Shown here: positions 1 to 8,144 of the stretch, piece after piece
Layout: the number at the start of each line of letters is the position of its first letter
Numbering within the stretch: position 1 is the stretch's first letter
NCBI GenBank assembly: GCA_018336035.1
Contig: JAGXRD010000123.1
Location: 1-64,000 of the forward strand
Length of the DNA stretch: 64,000 nt
From: Alphaproteobacteria bacterium
Lineage (GTDB): Bacteria > Pseudomonadota > Alphaproteobacteria > Ferrovibrionales > Ferrovibrionaceae
Direction of reading: 5' to 3'
Position numbers and translations under genes: made by a program
The notes under the pieces: generated by a model
Seen by the model: only the letters and a program-made list of their open reading frames with translations
Databases searched by the model: none
What the model was told of the DNA's origin: nothing

Positions 1-24
1 CTCGGGGCAAGCCCGAGGGTGACG
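1..24. repeat. REP-like palindromic repeat, right half, cut by window edge
   Basis: CTCGGGgcaagCCCGAG followed by GGTGACG matches the right-hand half of the dispersed palindrome family seen at eight other places in this window. The left half, if present, lies outside the window. It is non-coding. Confidence 0.7.
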
Positions 25-65
25 AGCGGAGAGTGTGGCGGAGTCTGAGTGATATCAAATCGACC

Positions 66-325
66 TCGTTTTGCTTCGTTCGTATTCGCCGGTGTTCGTA
101 GCGGTTCGTTTGGTGCTCGTTGGTGCTCGCGGCGGCTCGTTTGGGTTCGTTTGCGTTCGTTCCGGTTCATGCCGATTCAGGTCCGATGAGTGCCAAGTCA
201 GGCCTATTCGGTGTCGATCCAGGTCCAGTTGGCGCTGAGTCAGGTCCAGTTGGGGCTGAGTCAGGTCTATCCGGTGCCAAGTCAGGTCTATTCAGGTCGA
301 AATCGATCCGTTCGCCTTGTCGTTG
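66..325. repeat. Helically phased degenerate repeat array 1
   Basis: A TCG/TCA trinucleotide recurs at 66, 76, 86, 96, 106, 117, 127, 137, 147, 157, 167 and 177, mostly inside G-TTCGTT-like words. From 178 the pattern passes into six 21-bp direct repeats (178, 199, 220, 241, 262, 283), each made of a 10- and an 11-bp half with the consensus TCAGGTC or a close variant. The spacing therefore stays at 10 to 10.5 bp for about 260 bp, close to one turn of B-DNA. The 21-bp units keep an 84-codon frame open (120-374) that encodes a 7-residue repeat, but both strands stay open and there is no convincing start site, so I treat the region as non-coding. It fills most of the otherwise gene-free stretch 25-509; 326-509 holds nothing else I recognise apart from the ribosome binding site of the next gene. 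Confidence 0.75.
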
Positions 326-509
326 TCCAGGCGACAAAGAATTCCCGCACCGCACCGGAAGGGCAGGCGGGTGAACACATCCGTATTCACGATGTCCAAG
401 TCACCGCGCGCTGAAAATGCGGCTTGAAATTGAGAACATAAAGGGTACAATATGCCGGCCGCAAAGTCAAGTTTGGGCGAAACCCATGGCCAAATGCGGG
501 GAGGCGCCG

Positions 510-851
510 ATGACCACAGTGACAATCACCGTCGAATCCCTCGATGCGGTGAAACAGCGCATGGCTGCGGCCTTCAGAGGCAAAAAGCAGGGCGGCCCGC
601 GCATCAGCTTTGTCAGCCACGAACTGATGTGGAGAATCCTGACACCGAAACGCTGGGCCATCCTGAAGGCGATGCTCGGTACCGGCCCGCTGAGTGGGCG
701 CGCAATCGCCCCTCTGGTGAAGCGCGATGTGAAGGGCGTGCTTACCGACCTGCAGGCGCTGGCGAAGGCCGGCGTCATCGACCGCGACGAAACGAAATAC
801 GTGTTTCCCTATGACGCGGTCCACGTCGACTTCATGCTGAAGGCGGCGTGA
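510..851 (+). CDS. Winged-helix DNA-binding protein of the COG4190 / HVO_A0114 type
   Basis: Small predicted DNA-binding protein of 113 residues. Residues about 32-50 (RISFVSHELMWRILTPKR) followed by a winged helix to about residue 93 (GPLSGRAIAPLVKRDVKGVL) match the family pattern, which ends in a short segment around PYDAVHVDF. The ATG at 510 is preceded by GGGGAG and marks where family similarity begins; the frame runs open from 417 but that extension has no family character. Relatives of this family often lie beside a small toxin-like gene and act as the regulatory partner. No such partner is visible on either side here, so it is either an orphan or a remnant of a pair. The function is inferred from fold similarity only. 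Confidence 0.7.
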   Translation: MTTVTITVESLDAVKQRMAAAFRGKKQGGPRISFVSHELMWRILTPKRWAILKAMLGTGPLSGRAIAPLVKRDVKGVLTDLQALAKAGVIDRDETKYVFPYDAVHVDFMLKAA

Positions 852-908
852 GAAGCACTGCAGCAGTTCGTTGCCTGCAGCAATTTACGACGACATGTAT
901 CCAATAGT

Positions 909-935
909 CGTCATCCTCGGGCTTGACCCGAGGAT
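909..935. repeat. REP-like palindromic repeat, left half
   Basis: CGTCATCCTCGGG-CTTGA-CCCGAGGATC. This is the left-half orientation of the dispersed palindrome; its right-half partner appears to be at 2468-2498, on the other side of the AT-richer protease gene. Confidence 0.75.
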
Positions 936-1019
936 CCACCTACACATGCCGATGCGCGGGAAGTTAGAACAGACCCCGGCTGCAGATCGATGGCGACCCT
1001 AGTAGTCTGGTCGTGTGAT

Positions 1020-2255
1020 TTACTGTGTGCATTCTATTGCGAATGTAAAGTCTTTCGCCTTATCGCCGACGTCAGCAACTGAAAGGGTTTTCCTTGCAGA
1101 ACTCCTTTGATGGTCAACGCCGTTCGCTTCCAAGAATCCGATCGCAATTCCCGATTTCACTGCAAAGTTGACATTCTGTGGGATGTCCCCGGTAACCCGT
1201 GCCGTTGTGAGTGCATTTAGTTTGCTGGTCACAACACCAATTACATTGCCTGCGTCATCCAGTACCGGCCCCCCGCTATTTCCTGGCTGAACCGGTGCTG
1301 AAATTTGAAGTTCCCGTGTGTCGTTTCCCAAGCCAGCGAGAGCGCTAACGATGCCTGTTGAAAGGTTACCCTGACTGGCTAAAGCACCAGCCAGAGGGTA
1401 GCCGTAGACAGTGACATGTTCACCTTGGCGAATTGTTGGGCTTAGTCGGAATTGTGCGTGGCTGGAGGCGCGGATGTTCAATTTAACAAGCGCCAAGTCA
1501 TTTATTGCATCGGCTGCGACGACCAGAGCCGAAATGCTGCCGTTGTTTGGTATGATTGCTCTCGCGCTACTGCAGCCGTTCACGACATGAGCATTGGTGA
1601 TCGCGAAACCAGACGAATTGATAAAGAAGGCAGTTCCTGATGAGGATTTTTTAGACGGTGTTGTGTTGCTTCTAGGCTGTGCAACTACTGCCGCACTACT
1701 CTCTCCAGCATTTGCTGCACGGATAATGGAGGAGTTGAACGCTATGGAGCGGGCTGGTCCTGAAACCCCTCGATCAAAATGCAGCGGTTCTCTTGAGCCG
1801 TCTTTTCTGGATAGGTACCATTGCCAGTCTCGTGCGGGCGTACTTAGAAGCCATAGTTTGAAGTCATAGGTGCTGATCGGCTCCGTCTCAGTATTGGCGC
1901 TTCGAATCACAACAACTCGGTTAAATGCGCGCGTCTGTCGGATAGCTTCTGTTACGCCGAGAAACCCCATCTCTAAAACATCGACAACGTACGAGACTTG
2001 ATCGGGAGTTGTTGAGCCCGTTGTTACCACGCCATTACGTTCGATGACTTGGCGGGTTGGTATGACAACCAAGAGGGAGCCGGGGATTTTTTGGTCTGAC
2101 TCCTTAATGGCGGCAATGTTGATATTCAGATCAGCCCGCGCGTTTGAGAGGGCCGCTTCTCGCGTTGCATAGCTTTGATTGTTATATCGGTATGTCGTGG
2201 GTAGGCATGCCGCAATGGAAAATACAATAAGCAGCAAAAGCATTGATTTTTTCAT
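1020..2255 (-). CDS. Trypsin-like (S1C/DegP-type) serine protease, predicted lipoprotein
   Basis: Predicted exported peptidase of 411 residues. The N-terminus is a lipoprotein signal (hydrophobic residues 4-14, lipobox IAAC with Cys17), so the protein is probably anchored to a membrane facing the periplasm. Residues 20-200 match nothing I recognise. The catalytic domain occupies roughly 205-385 with a complete triad: His223 in TNAHVV, Asp253 in INDLALVKL and Ser327 in QPGNSGGP. There is no PDZ domain, unlike DegP/DegS. Base composition is clearly AT-richer than the neighbours, as is the 200 bp upstream, and the gene sits alone between two halves of a REP-like repeat, which suggests recent acquisition. 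Substrate unknown. The gap 2256-2467 holds AT-rich sequence, probably its promoter region. Confidence 0.8.
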   Translation of the reverse strand: MKKSMLLLLIVFSIAACLPTTYRYNNQSYATREAALSNARADLNINIAAIKESDQKIPGSLLVVIPTRQVIERNGVVTTGSTTPDQVSYVVDVLEMGFLGVTEAIRQTRAFNRVVVIRSANTETEPISTYDFKLWLLSTPARDWQWYLSRKDGSREPLHFDRGVSGPARSIAFNSSIIRAANAGESSAAVVAQPRSNTTPSKKSSSGTAFFINSSGFAITNAHVVNGCSSARAIIPNNGSISALVVAADAINDLALVKLNIRASSHAQFRLSPTIRQGEHVTVYGYPLAGALASQGNLSTGIVSALAGLGNDTRELQISAPVQPGNSGGPVLDDAGNVIGVVTSKLNALTTARVTGDIPQNVNFAVKSGIAIGFLEANGVDHQRSSARKTLSVADVGDKAKDFTFAIECTQ

Positions 2256-2467
2256 TTTCCCCTCAATACTTTTTTAAAATTTATTGTTGCTTGCGGTTGC
2301 GAATATTAATTCAAAACGATGTGGGATGCGTAAGTTTTTCTATACCGCAACGCGGAAGCATGTTTGTGAACTAACGTGGTTTCAGCCTCTACTAAACGAA
2401 GATAAGTCGGGCGCGCCTGCCGGGAATGGAGGCTTGATGATGTGCTACCCACATTGCGGCGCCCATC

Positions 2468-2498
2468 GTCACCCTCGGGTCAAGCCCGAGGGTGACGG
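2468..2498. repeat. REP-like palindromic repeat, right half
   Basis: CGTCACCCTCGGG-TCAAG-CCCGAGGGTGACGG, inverted relative to the copy at 909-935. It lies between the protease gene and the 3' end of purN. Confidence 0.75.
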
Positions 2499-2542
2499 TT
2501 TGGAAAGATGGCGCGATCAGTGCCGTGTTTGAGGCACCCCGA

Positions 2543-3160
2543 TCAGCCCGTCACCCGCACCCGCTGCCCCTCAATCACCAGCCGTCCTTCCGCCAGCAGC
2601 CTGAGCGCCTGCGGATAGAGCGCATGCTCCTGCTCCAGCACGGCGGCGGCAATGCTCTCCGCCGTCGCCTCCTGCGGCACGGGAACGACCGCCTGCAGGA
2701 TGATCGGTCCGGCATCCACCTCGGGGCTGACGAAATGCACGCTGCAGCCGGTGAAGCGCGTGCCGCTTTCGATCACCCGCGCATGCACATCGGTGCCCTT
2801 GAAGGCCGGCAGCAGCGAGGGATGGATGTTGATCATGCGGCCATACCAGGCCTGCACGAAGCCATGCGTCAGCAGCCGCATGAAACCGGCGAGGCAGATA
2901 TAGTCGATATCCTTGGCGCGCAGCACGGTGTCGAGGATGGCGTCGAATTCGGCGCGCTCCTTGCCCTTGCTCGGGATCACCGCCGTCTCGATGCCGGCCG
3001 CTTTCGCGATCTCCAGCCCCTCGGCCTCCGCGCGGTTGGAAAGCACCAGCGCGATGCGGGCGGGGTGATCGGCGTCTTGCGTGGTGGAGTCGATCAGCGC
3101 GCGCAGGTTGGTGCCGCGCCCTGAAATCAGCACGGCCACATTCCGCTTCACGCCAGTCAT
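2543..3160 (-). CDS. purN: Phosphoribosylglycinamide formyltransferase
   Basis: Transfers a formyl group from 10-formyl-THF to GAR, the third step of de novo purine synthesis in the cytosol. The 205-residue length is normal for the family. The N-terminal VLISGRGTNLRAL contacts the phosphoribosyl substrate. The catalytic residues are present: Asn111 and His113 in INIHPSLLPAFKG, and Asp149 in VDAGPII. The start lies 7 bp beyond the purM stop, so purM and purN are surely co-transcribed and probably translationally coupled. Confidence 0.97.
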   Translation of the reverse strand: MTGVKRNVAVLISGRGTNLRALIDSTTQDADHPARIALVLSNRAEAEGLEIAKAAGIETAVIPSKGKERAEFDAILDTVLRAKDIDYICLAGFMRLLTHGFVQAWYGRMINIHPSLLPAFKGTDVHARVIESGTRFTGCSVHFVSPEVDAGPIILQAVVPVPQEATAESIAAAVLEQEHALYPQALRLLAEGRLVIEGQRVRVTG

Positions 3161-3167
3161 GGCAGGA

Positions 3168-4247
3168 TCAGTTCCAGGCCGTGTCGCAGTTGCGCATGCT
3201 GACCATCGGCTCGGCCGTGCTGTCCTGCTGCGCCTCGATCACGCCGAGCGTCGCCACGGTCTCGCCGGCGGCTTTCAGCTTGGCGATCACGGTGTCGGCC
3301 TTTTCCTTCGCCGCGACCACGACCAGGCCGATGCCGCAGTTGAAAGCGCGCGCCATCTCGGCATCGTCGATCTTCCCGGCGGCCTTCAGCCATTTGAACA
3401 CCGGCGGCAGGGTCCAGCCCAGGGCGTCGATGATCGCGTCGGTGCCATCGGGCAGCACGCGCGGGATATTGTCGACCAGGCCGCCGCCGGTGATATGCGC
3501 CATCGCCTTGATCAGGCCCTCGCGCACCAGCGGCATGCAACTTTTGACGTAGATGCGCGTTGGAACCATGAGGATTTCCGCCAGCGGCTTCGAAGGTTCG
3601 AAGGGGGCGGGGCTCTCGAAGGAGAGGCCGTTATCGGCAATCACCTTGCGGACCAGCGAAAAGCCGTTCGAATGCACGCCCGACGACGCGAGGCCCAGCA
3701 GCACATCGCCCGGCCGCACATTCTGCGGCAGCAGGCGGCCGCGTTCGGCAGCGCCCACGGCGAAACCGGCGAGGTCGTAATCCTTGGCGGCATACATGCC
3801 GGGCATCTCGGCGGTCTCGCCGCCGGTCAGCGCGCAGCCGGCCTGGCGGCAGCCTTCGGCAATGCCGGCCACCACGCGGCGGGCGACATCGACTTCCAGC
3901 TTGCCGGTGGCGTAATAGTCGAGGAAGAACAGCGGCTCGGCGCCCTGCACCAGGATGTCGTTCACCACCATGGCGACCAGGTCGACGCCGACGCCGTCAT
4001 GGCGGCCGGTCTCGATGGCGATCTTCAGCTTGGTGCCGACACCGTCGGTCGAGGAGACCAGGATCGGATCGGTGAAGCCGGCGGCCTTGAGGTCGAACAG
4101 CGCGCCGAAACCGCCGAGCGAAGCATCGGCGCCCTTGCGGCGGGTGGAAGCGGCGAGCGGCTTGATCGCATCGACGAGGGCCTCGCCCGCGTCGATATCG
4201 ACACCGGCGGCCTTATAAAGCGGCGACGTGTTGATGGGTGCCTCCAC
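3168..4247 (-). CDS. purM: Phosphoribosylformylglycinamidine cyclo-ligase (AIR synthetase)
   Basis: ATP-dependent closure of the imidazole ring, the fifth step of purine synthesis. At 359 residues it has the usual PurM length; the motif [13 protein letters not shown] (about residue 63) and the [12 protein letters not shown] segment are typical of the family. The start is GTG (4247) with GGTG/TGGAGG-rich sequence around it and no better ATG nearby. It heads the purMN pair and is divergent from the DUF2066 gene, so the short 4248-4310 gap must hold both promoters. Confidence 0.96.
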   Translation of the reverse strand: MEAPINTSPLYKAAGVDIDAGEALVDAIKPLAASTRRKGADASLGGFGALFDLKAAGFTDPILVSSTDGVGTKLKIAIETGRHDGVGVDLVAMVVNDILVQGAEPLFFLDYYATGKLEVDVARRVVAGIAEGCRQAGCALTGGETAEMPGMYAAKDYDLAGFAVGAAERGRLLPQNVRPGDVLLGLASSGVHSNGFSLVRKVIADNGLSFESPAPFEPSKPLAEILMVPTRIYVKSCMPLVREGLIKAMAHITGGGLVDNIPRVLPDGTDAIIDALGWTLPPVFKWLKAAGKIDDAEMARAFNCGIGLVVVAAKEKADTVIAKLKAAGETVATLGVIEAQQDSTAEPMVSMRNCDTAWN

Positions 4248-4262
4248 GATGGGCTATGCTGA

Positions 4263-5435
4263 ATGCAGCGCAGTAATTCTGGCAACATACTCATTCCCCC
4301 TGTCTTTGCAATGCTCCTTGATCGCCCGCTAAGGGTCTGTTTTGTCGCAGTTTTTTCGGTTTTCCTGGCTTTCGGGGCGGGGGTGGATGGCTATGCCCAG
4401 ACGACTCAGGGCGGGGCCCAGACTGCTCGGCGCCCGGACCCCTTCAATGTCTCAGGCATCAGTGTCGATGCCAGCGCCGACAGCGCCGCCTCGGCCCGGC
4501 CGATCGCGCTCGCCGATGGCCAGCGCCGGGCGTTTGCCACCTTGCTGCGCCGCCTGACCTTGCCCGACGATCATGGACGGCTTCCCCGTCCGTCTGAGGC
4601 ATTGCTCAACGAAGTGGTGGCTGGCTTCGGCATCGACGAGGAGCGCACCTCGGCCACGCGCTATATCGGCAAGATCAGCGTGCAGTTCCGCGCCGAGGCG
4701 ATCCGCCGCCTGCTGCAGGACAATCGCCTGCCGTATTCCGAGACCATGAGCCGTCCGGTGCTGCTGGTGCCGGTCTGGCAGGCGAATGACGGCGCGCGAA
4801 TCTGGGAGGCCGACAATCCCTGGCGCGAGGCCTGGGCAAGGCGTCCCGATGCCGAGGGCGGCCTGGTGCCGCTCAGCATCGCGCCGGCGATGCAGAACGG
4901 CCCGTCGCTGGAACGGCTGTTCGGCACGCCAGACGAACTGCGCGCGATCATGCGGCGCGGCAATTACGACGATGCGCTGCTGGTGGTCGCCACGCAGCAG
5001 AGCGCCGAACCGGGTAACATGCGCGTGGAGATCCAGATCCAGCACCAGGGCGAGGCGGCGTTCCTCGGCACCACCGAAAGCTTCATCTCGACCGGCGGCA
5101 CGCTGGAAGAGACGCTGACCTCGGCCGCCATCGAGATCAGCCGCCGCATCGAGACGCGCTGGAAATATGCCAGCGTGATCGATCTGGAGAAGCAGGGCCA
5201 GCTCAGCGTGGCGGCCGCCTTCAGCGGCCTGGCCGACTGGAACAAGCTGCGCACCGCGCTTGGCGGCGTGCCGATCGTGCGCAAGGTCGATGTGCTGCAG
5301 GTATCGCACAAGGACGCGCAGATCCTGCTCGACTATTACGGCGAACCGGCCCAGCTCAGCACCGCCCTGGCCCAGCGCAACATCGTGCTGCAGCAGCGCG
5401 ACGGTTTCTGGGAAATGCGGAGTCGCCAGCCGTGA
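4263..5435 (+). CDS. DUF2066 domain-containing secreted protein
   Basis: Unknown function. The 390-residue frame begins at 4263, but the ATG at 4311 gives a cleaner signal peptide (MLLDRPLRVCFVAVF... ending near GYAQ), so the mature protein is probably periplasmic. The middle region around TRYIGKISVQFRAEAIRRLL is typical of DUF2066, a family found just upstream of AI-2E transporter and hda genes in many alphaproteobacteria. The stop overlaps the next start by 4 bp (GTGA). Nothing in the sequence suggests catalytic residues. Confidence 0.8.
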   Translation: MQRSNSGNILIPPVFAMLLDRPLRVCFVAVFSVFLAFGAGVDGYAQTTQGGAQTARRPDPFNVSGISVDASADSAASARPIALADGQRRAFATLLRRLTLPDDHGRLPRPSEALLNEVVAGFGIDEERTSATRYIGKISVQFRAEAIRRLLQDNRLPYSETMSRPVLLVPVWQANDGARIWEADNPWREAWARRPDAEGGLVPLSIAPAMQNGPSLERLFGTPDELRAIMRRGNYDDALLVVATQQSAEPGNMRVEIQIQHQGEAAFLGTTESFISTGGTLEETLTSAAIEISRRIETRWKYASVIDLEKQGQLSVAAAFSGLADWNKLRTALGGVPIVRKVDVLQVSHKDAQILLDYYGEPAQLSTALAQRNIVLQQRDGFWEMRSRQP

Positions 5436-6514
5436 CCTACCGCCAGCAGGCCCTTGCCTGGGTCGCCATCATTGTCGCCACCTTCGCGCTGCTGATCGTG
5501 CTGCGCGACATGCTGCTGCCCTTCGTCGCCGGCATGGCGATCGCCTATTTCCTCGACCCCTCTGCCGACTGGATGGAGCGCCGCGGCTTCCGCCGCTGGG
5601 TCGCCACCCTGGTGATCATCGGGCTGTTCTTCGTCGCCGCGATCCTGGTCGTGGTGCTGCTGGTGCCGCTGGTGTCGGACCAGTTCGCCAAGTTCATGGA
5701 TCACCTGCCGGGTTACATCATCTGGTTCAACGAACGCCTGCTGCCCTATGTGCAGGGTGTGGCCGGCAGCTTCGGCATCGATCTGCAGACGCTCGATCCG
5801 AAAACCGCGCTGGCCGGCAATGGCGAGCAGGTGATGAAGGTGGTCGGCGGCGTGCTGACCGGCCTGCTGGGCGGCGGCCAGGCGGTGTTCAACGTGCTGT
5901 CGCTGCTGGTGATCACGCCGGTGGTCGGCTTCTACCTGCTGCGCGACTGGGATCATATGGTGGCGCGCATCGACTCCTACCTGCCGCTCGATCATGCCGA
6001 GACGATCCGCGAGCAGGCGCGCGAGATCGACAAGGTGCTGGCCGGTTTCGTGCGCGGCCAGATGCTGGTCTGCCTGTTCCTCGCCGCCTTCTACGGCCTC
6101 GGGCTGACGCTGTTCGGCCTGCAGTTCGGCCTGTTCATCGGCATCACGGCCGGCATGATCTCCTTCATCCCCTATGTCGGCACGGCGCTCGGCTTCGTGG
6201 TCGGCATCGGCGTGGCGGTGGCGCAGTTCTGGACCGAGCCGATCTGGATCGCCGCCGTGGCCGGCGTGTTCATCCTCGGCCAGATGATCGAGGGCAATGT
6301 GCTGCATCCGGTGCTGATCGGCGACCGCGTCGGCCTGCATCCGGTCTGGATCATGTTCGCGCTGCTGGCCGGCGGCAGCCTGTTCGGCTTCGTCGGCATC
6401 CTGATCTCGGTGCCGCTGTTCGCGGTGATCGGCGTGCTGATGCGCTTCACGCTGGAGCGCTATCGCCAGAGCTATCTCTACCAGCCCGGCGCGCCGCCGA
6501 AAAAGCCCGAGTAA
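5432..6514 (+). CDS. AI-2E family transporter (PerM/UPF0118-like permease)
   Basis: Integral inner-membrane protein of 360 residues with about seven to eight hydrophobic segments: paired helices at the N-terminus, a soluble middle region (about 85-150), then a cluster of helices from about 155 onward. The family member TqsA affects autoinducer-2 export in E. coli; others exchange ions, so the substrate cannot be read from sequence. It starts at GTG 5432, overlapping the DUF2066 stop, and is followed 6 bp later by hdaA, forming a three-gene operon conserved in alphaproteobacteria. Confidence 0.88.
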   Translation: MTYRQQALAWVAIIVATFALLIVLRDMLLPFVAGMAIAYFLDPSADWMERRGFRRWVATLVIIGLFFVAAILVVVLLVPLVSDQFAKFMDHLPGYIIWFNERLLPYVQGVAGSFGIDLQTLDPKTALAGNGEQVMKVVGGVLTGLLGGGQAVFNVLSLLVITPVVGFYLLRDWDHMVARIDSYLPLDHAETIREQAREIDKVLAGFVRGQMLVCLFLAAFYGLGLTLFGLQFGLFIGITAGMISFIPYVGTALGFVVGIGVAVAQFWTEPIWIAAVAGVFILGQMIEGNVLHPVLIGDRVGLHPVWIMFALLAGGSLFGFVGILISVPLFAVIGVLMRFTLERYRQSYLYQPGAPPKKPE

Positions 6515-6520
6515 CCTCCC

Positions 6521-7180
6521 ATGCCGCGCAATCAGCTGCCTCTCGGCCTGGCGTTGCCGACGTCCTGGGCGCGCGAGGATTTCCTCGAAGTGCCGGGCAA
6601 TGCCGCAGCCCTGGCCGCCGTGGAGGGCGAGGCGCAACCCGCGCTGGCGCTCTACGGCCCGCCGGGCAGCGGCAAGACGCATCTGGTCCATATCTGGGCG
6701 ACGCGGCATGGCGGGCGGCTGATCGGTCCGTCCGATCTGACGGCGCCTGCAGTGGATCAGCTGGCGCAGCAGCCGCTGGCGCTGGATGACGCCGACCGCG
6801 AGGCCGATCCGGTGGCGCTGTTCCACCTGATCAACCTGATGCGCGAACGCCGCCATGCGCTGCTGCTGACCGGCTCTGCCGCGCCGGCGCATTGGAGTTA
6901 CACGCTGCCCGATTTGATGTCGCGGCTGAAGGCGATGCCGGCCGAACGCATCGCCGAGCCCGATGACGCGCTGCTCTCGGCCGTGCTGGTGAAACTCTTC
7001 GCCGACCGCCAGCTGCAGGTCGGTGAGGACGTTGTGAAATATCTCGCCGCCCGTATCGAGCGGTCCTGCCGCGCGGCGCGCGACTGGGTCGCGGTGCTGG
7101 ATGCGGCGGCCCTGGCCGAGAACCGCGCCGTCACCGTCGTGCTGGCGCGCCGGCTGCTGGAAGAATCCGCGACGAACTAG
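6521..7180 (+). CDS. hdaA: DnaA regulatory inactivator HdaA (AAA+ protein)
   Basis: Predicted to bind the DNA sliding clamp and stimulate ATP hydrolysis on DnaA, preventing re-initiation of replication. The 219-residue protein carries an N-terminal clamp-binding motif QLPLGL (residues 5-10) and a Walker A GPPGSGKT (46-53). The Walker B region is LALDDAD. There is no C-terminal DNA-binding domain, which separates it from DnaA. It is last in the DUF2066 / AI-2E operon. Its 3' end overlaps the convergent DUF4169 gene by 4 bp. Confidence 0.92.
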   Translation: MPRNQLPLGLALPTSWAREDFLEVPGNAAALAAVEGEAQPALALYGPPGSGKTHLVHIWATRHGGRLIGPSDLTAPAVDQLAQQPLALDDADREADPVALFHLINLMRERRHALLLTGSAAPAHWSYTLPDLMSRLKAMPAERIAEPDDALLSAVLVKLFADRQLQVGEDVVKYLAARIERSCRAARDWVAVLDAAALAENRAVTVVLARRLLEESATN

Positions 7181-7368
7181 TCGTCGCGCGTCTTGCCGTC
7201 GATTTCTTTTCCGGCGAATTCCTGCTGCACGCGCGCAGCTTCCTTCTGAAGCTTCTCACGCTCGGATTTGCTCTGTCCGAAGCGGATGCGGTTTTCGGCC
7301 GCCTGTTCCTTCGCTGCCTTGCGCTGCAGCACCTTACGCGCCTTGTTCAGGCTGATCACATCTGCCAT
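7177..7368 (-). CDS. DUF4169 family small protein
   Basis: A 63-residue, highly charged protein beginning MADVISLNKARK and rich in Lys, Arg, Glu and Gln, predicted to be almost entirely helical. This opening and the length fit DUF4169, a small alphaproteobacterial family of unknown function. It converges on hdaA with a 4-bp overlap of stop codons. Confidence 0.8.
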   Translation of the reverse strand: MADVISLNKARKVLQRKAAKEQAAENRIRFGQSKSEREKLQKEAARVQQEFAGKEIDGKTRDD

Positions 7369-7408
7369 CCCGGCAGTATATAGCGGGCGGCGGCCGCGGC
7401 GACAGTCC

Positions 7409-7984
7409 CTAGTCGATCTGCCAGGCCAGCGCCAGCGTCGCCAGCACGCGGCTGCGCGCGATCTCGGCGTTCAGGCCGGAAGGGCTGTCACTGTGCAGGA
7501 TATACACCCTGGTCGGCCCCTCTGCCGGATAGCCATGCGGGCAGGATTCGCCGCAGGGCGGGTTCAGCGCGAAAACCGCCGTCGGCATCGGCCCGCCGTG
7601 AAAGGCTTCGACGGCGTGCAATGCCGCCATCGCCTGCCGCCCGGCGCCCATTACGGCAAAATGCTCGGCATCGATGCGCGCGTGCCGGAAGGTCAGGCCC
7701 GCCGCCACGCCCAGGTCGCCGCGGATCTGGGCCACGGCGAAACCGTGGCGCAGGAACCAGCCGACCCAGGGGGTGTATCTGACCGCTGCGGCAGGGCCTG
7801 GCTCCTCCAGCAGCAGCACCACCGGCAGCCGGCTGGTGCCGCCCGGCAGATGCAGTTGCACCGGCGGCGGCGCGGGCGCGGCATCGAACAGGTCCTCGGG
7901 CGGTGAATGCAGGGCGGCGATCCCGAATGCGAGACCCAGGCCGAGGCAGAAGAGGAGGGGGGTGACGAGGCGGAGATCGATCAT
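7409..7984 (-). CDS. Membrane-anchored protein resembling an alpha/beta hydrolase without the nucleophile
   Basis: A 191-residue protein with an N-terminal hydrophobic segment (about 6-24), probably an uncleaved anchor or signal. The rest has the rhythm of a short alpha/beta-hydrolase: LPVVLLLEEPG, then WVGWFLRHGFAVAQIRGD, then FAVMGAGRQAMAALHAV where a nucleophile elbow G-x-S-x-G would be expected. The central Ser is replaced (G-A-G-R-Q), so catalysis by the usual route is unlikely. Four cysteines, including the pair in NPPCGESCPHG, could form a disulfide. I cannot assign a function. Confidence 0.55.
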   Translation of the reverse strand: MIDLRLVTPLLFCLGLGLAFGIAALHSPPEDLFDAAPAPPPVQLHLPGGTSRLPVVLLLEEPGPAAAVRYTPWVGWFLRHGFAVAQIRGDLGVAAGLTFRHARIDAEHFAVMGAGRQAMAALHAVEAFHGGPMPTAVFALNPPCGESCPHGYPAEGPTRVYILHSDSPSGLNAEIARSRVLATLALAWQID

Positions 7985-8041
7985 GCCGCCATTTCGCCCG
8001 CGACGACGTCAGCCTGGCGTGATGTATGCCCGGCCCGCAAT

Positions 8042-8060
8042 GTGAATTCCGCGTGAATTC
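8042..8060 (+). promoter_or_regulatory. Direct repeat GTGAATTC, 11-bp period, upstream of BTAD regulator
   Basis: GTGAATTC occurs at 8042-8049 and 8053-8060. BTAD/SARP-type regulators are known to bind short direct repeats at an 11-bp period, so this may be an autoregulatory site. It lies about 33 bp above the proposed -35 box. The link is inference. Confidence 0.35.
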
Positions 8061-8092
8061 GCTTTCCGTCCCGCTCGCTGCGGGGAAGGCGC

Positions 8093-8121
8093 TTTGTCGC
8101 TCGCTCGACCTTGGCTAGAAT
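8093..8121 (+). promoter_or_regulatory. Candidate sigma-70 promoter for the BTAD regulator
   Basis: TTTGTC, 17-bp spacer, TAGAAT (8116-8121). If used, transcription begins near 8128, which rules out the upstream TTG at 8094 as start codon and supports GTG 8145. Confidence 0.45.
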
Positions 8122-8144
8122 CGCCGGCAACGGGAGTCGGGTCG

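Noticed and set aside
2284-2532. 82-codon plus-strand frame after the protease gene
   Set aside because: It runs through a repeat half and has no recognisable domain.
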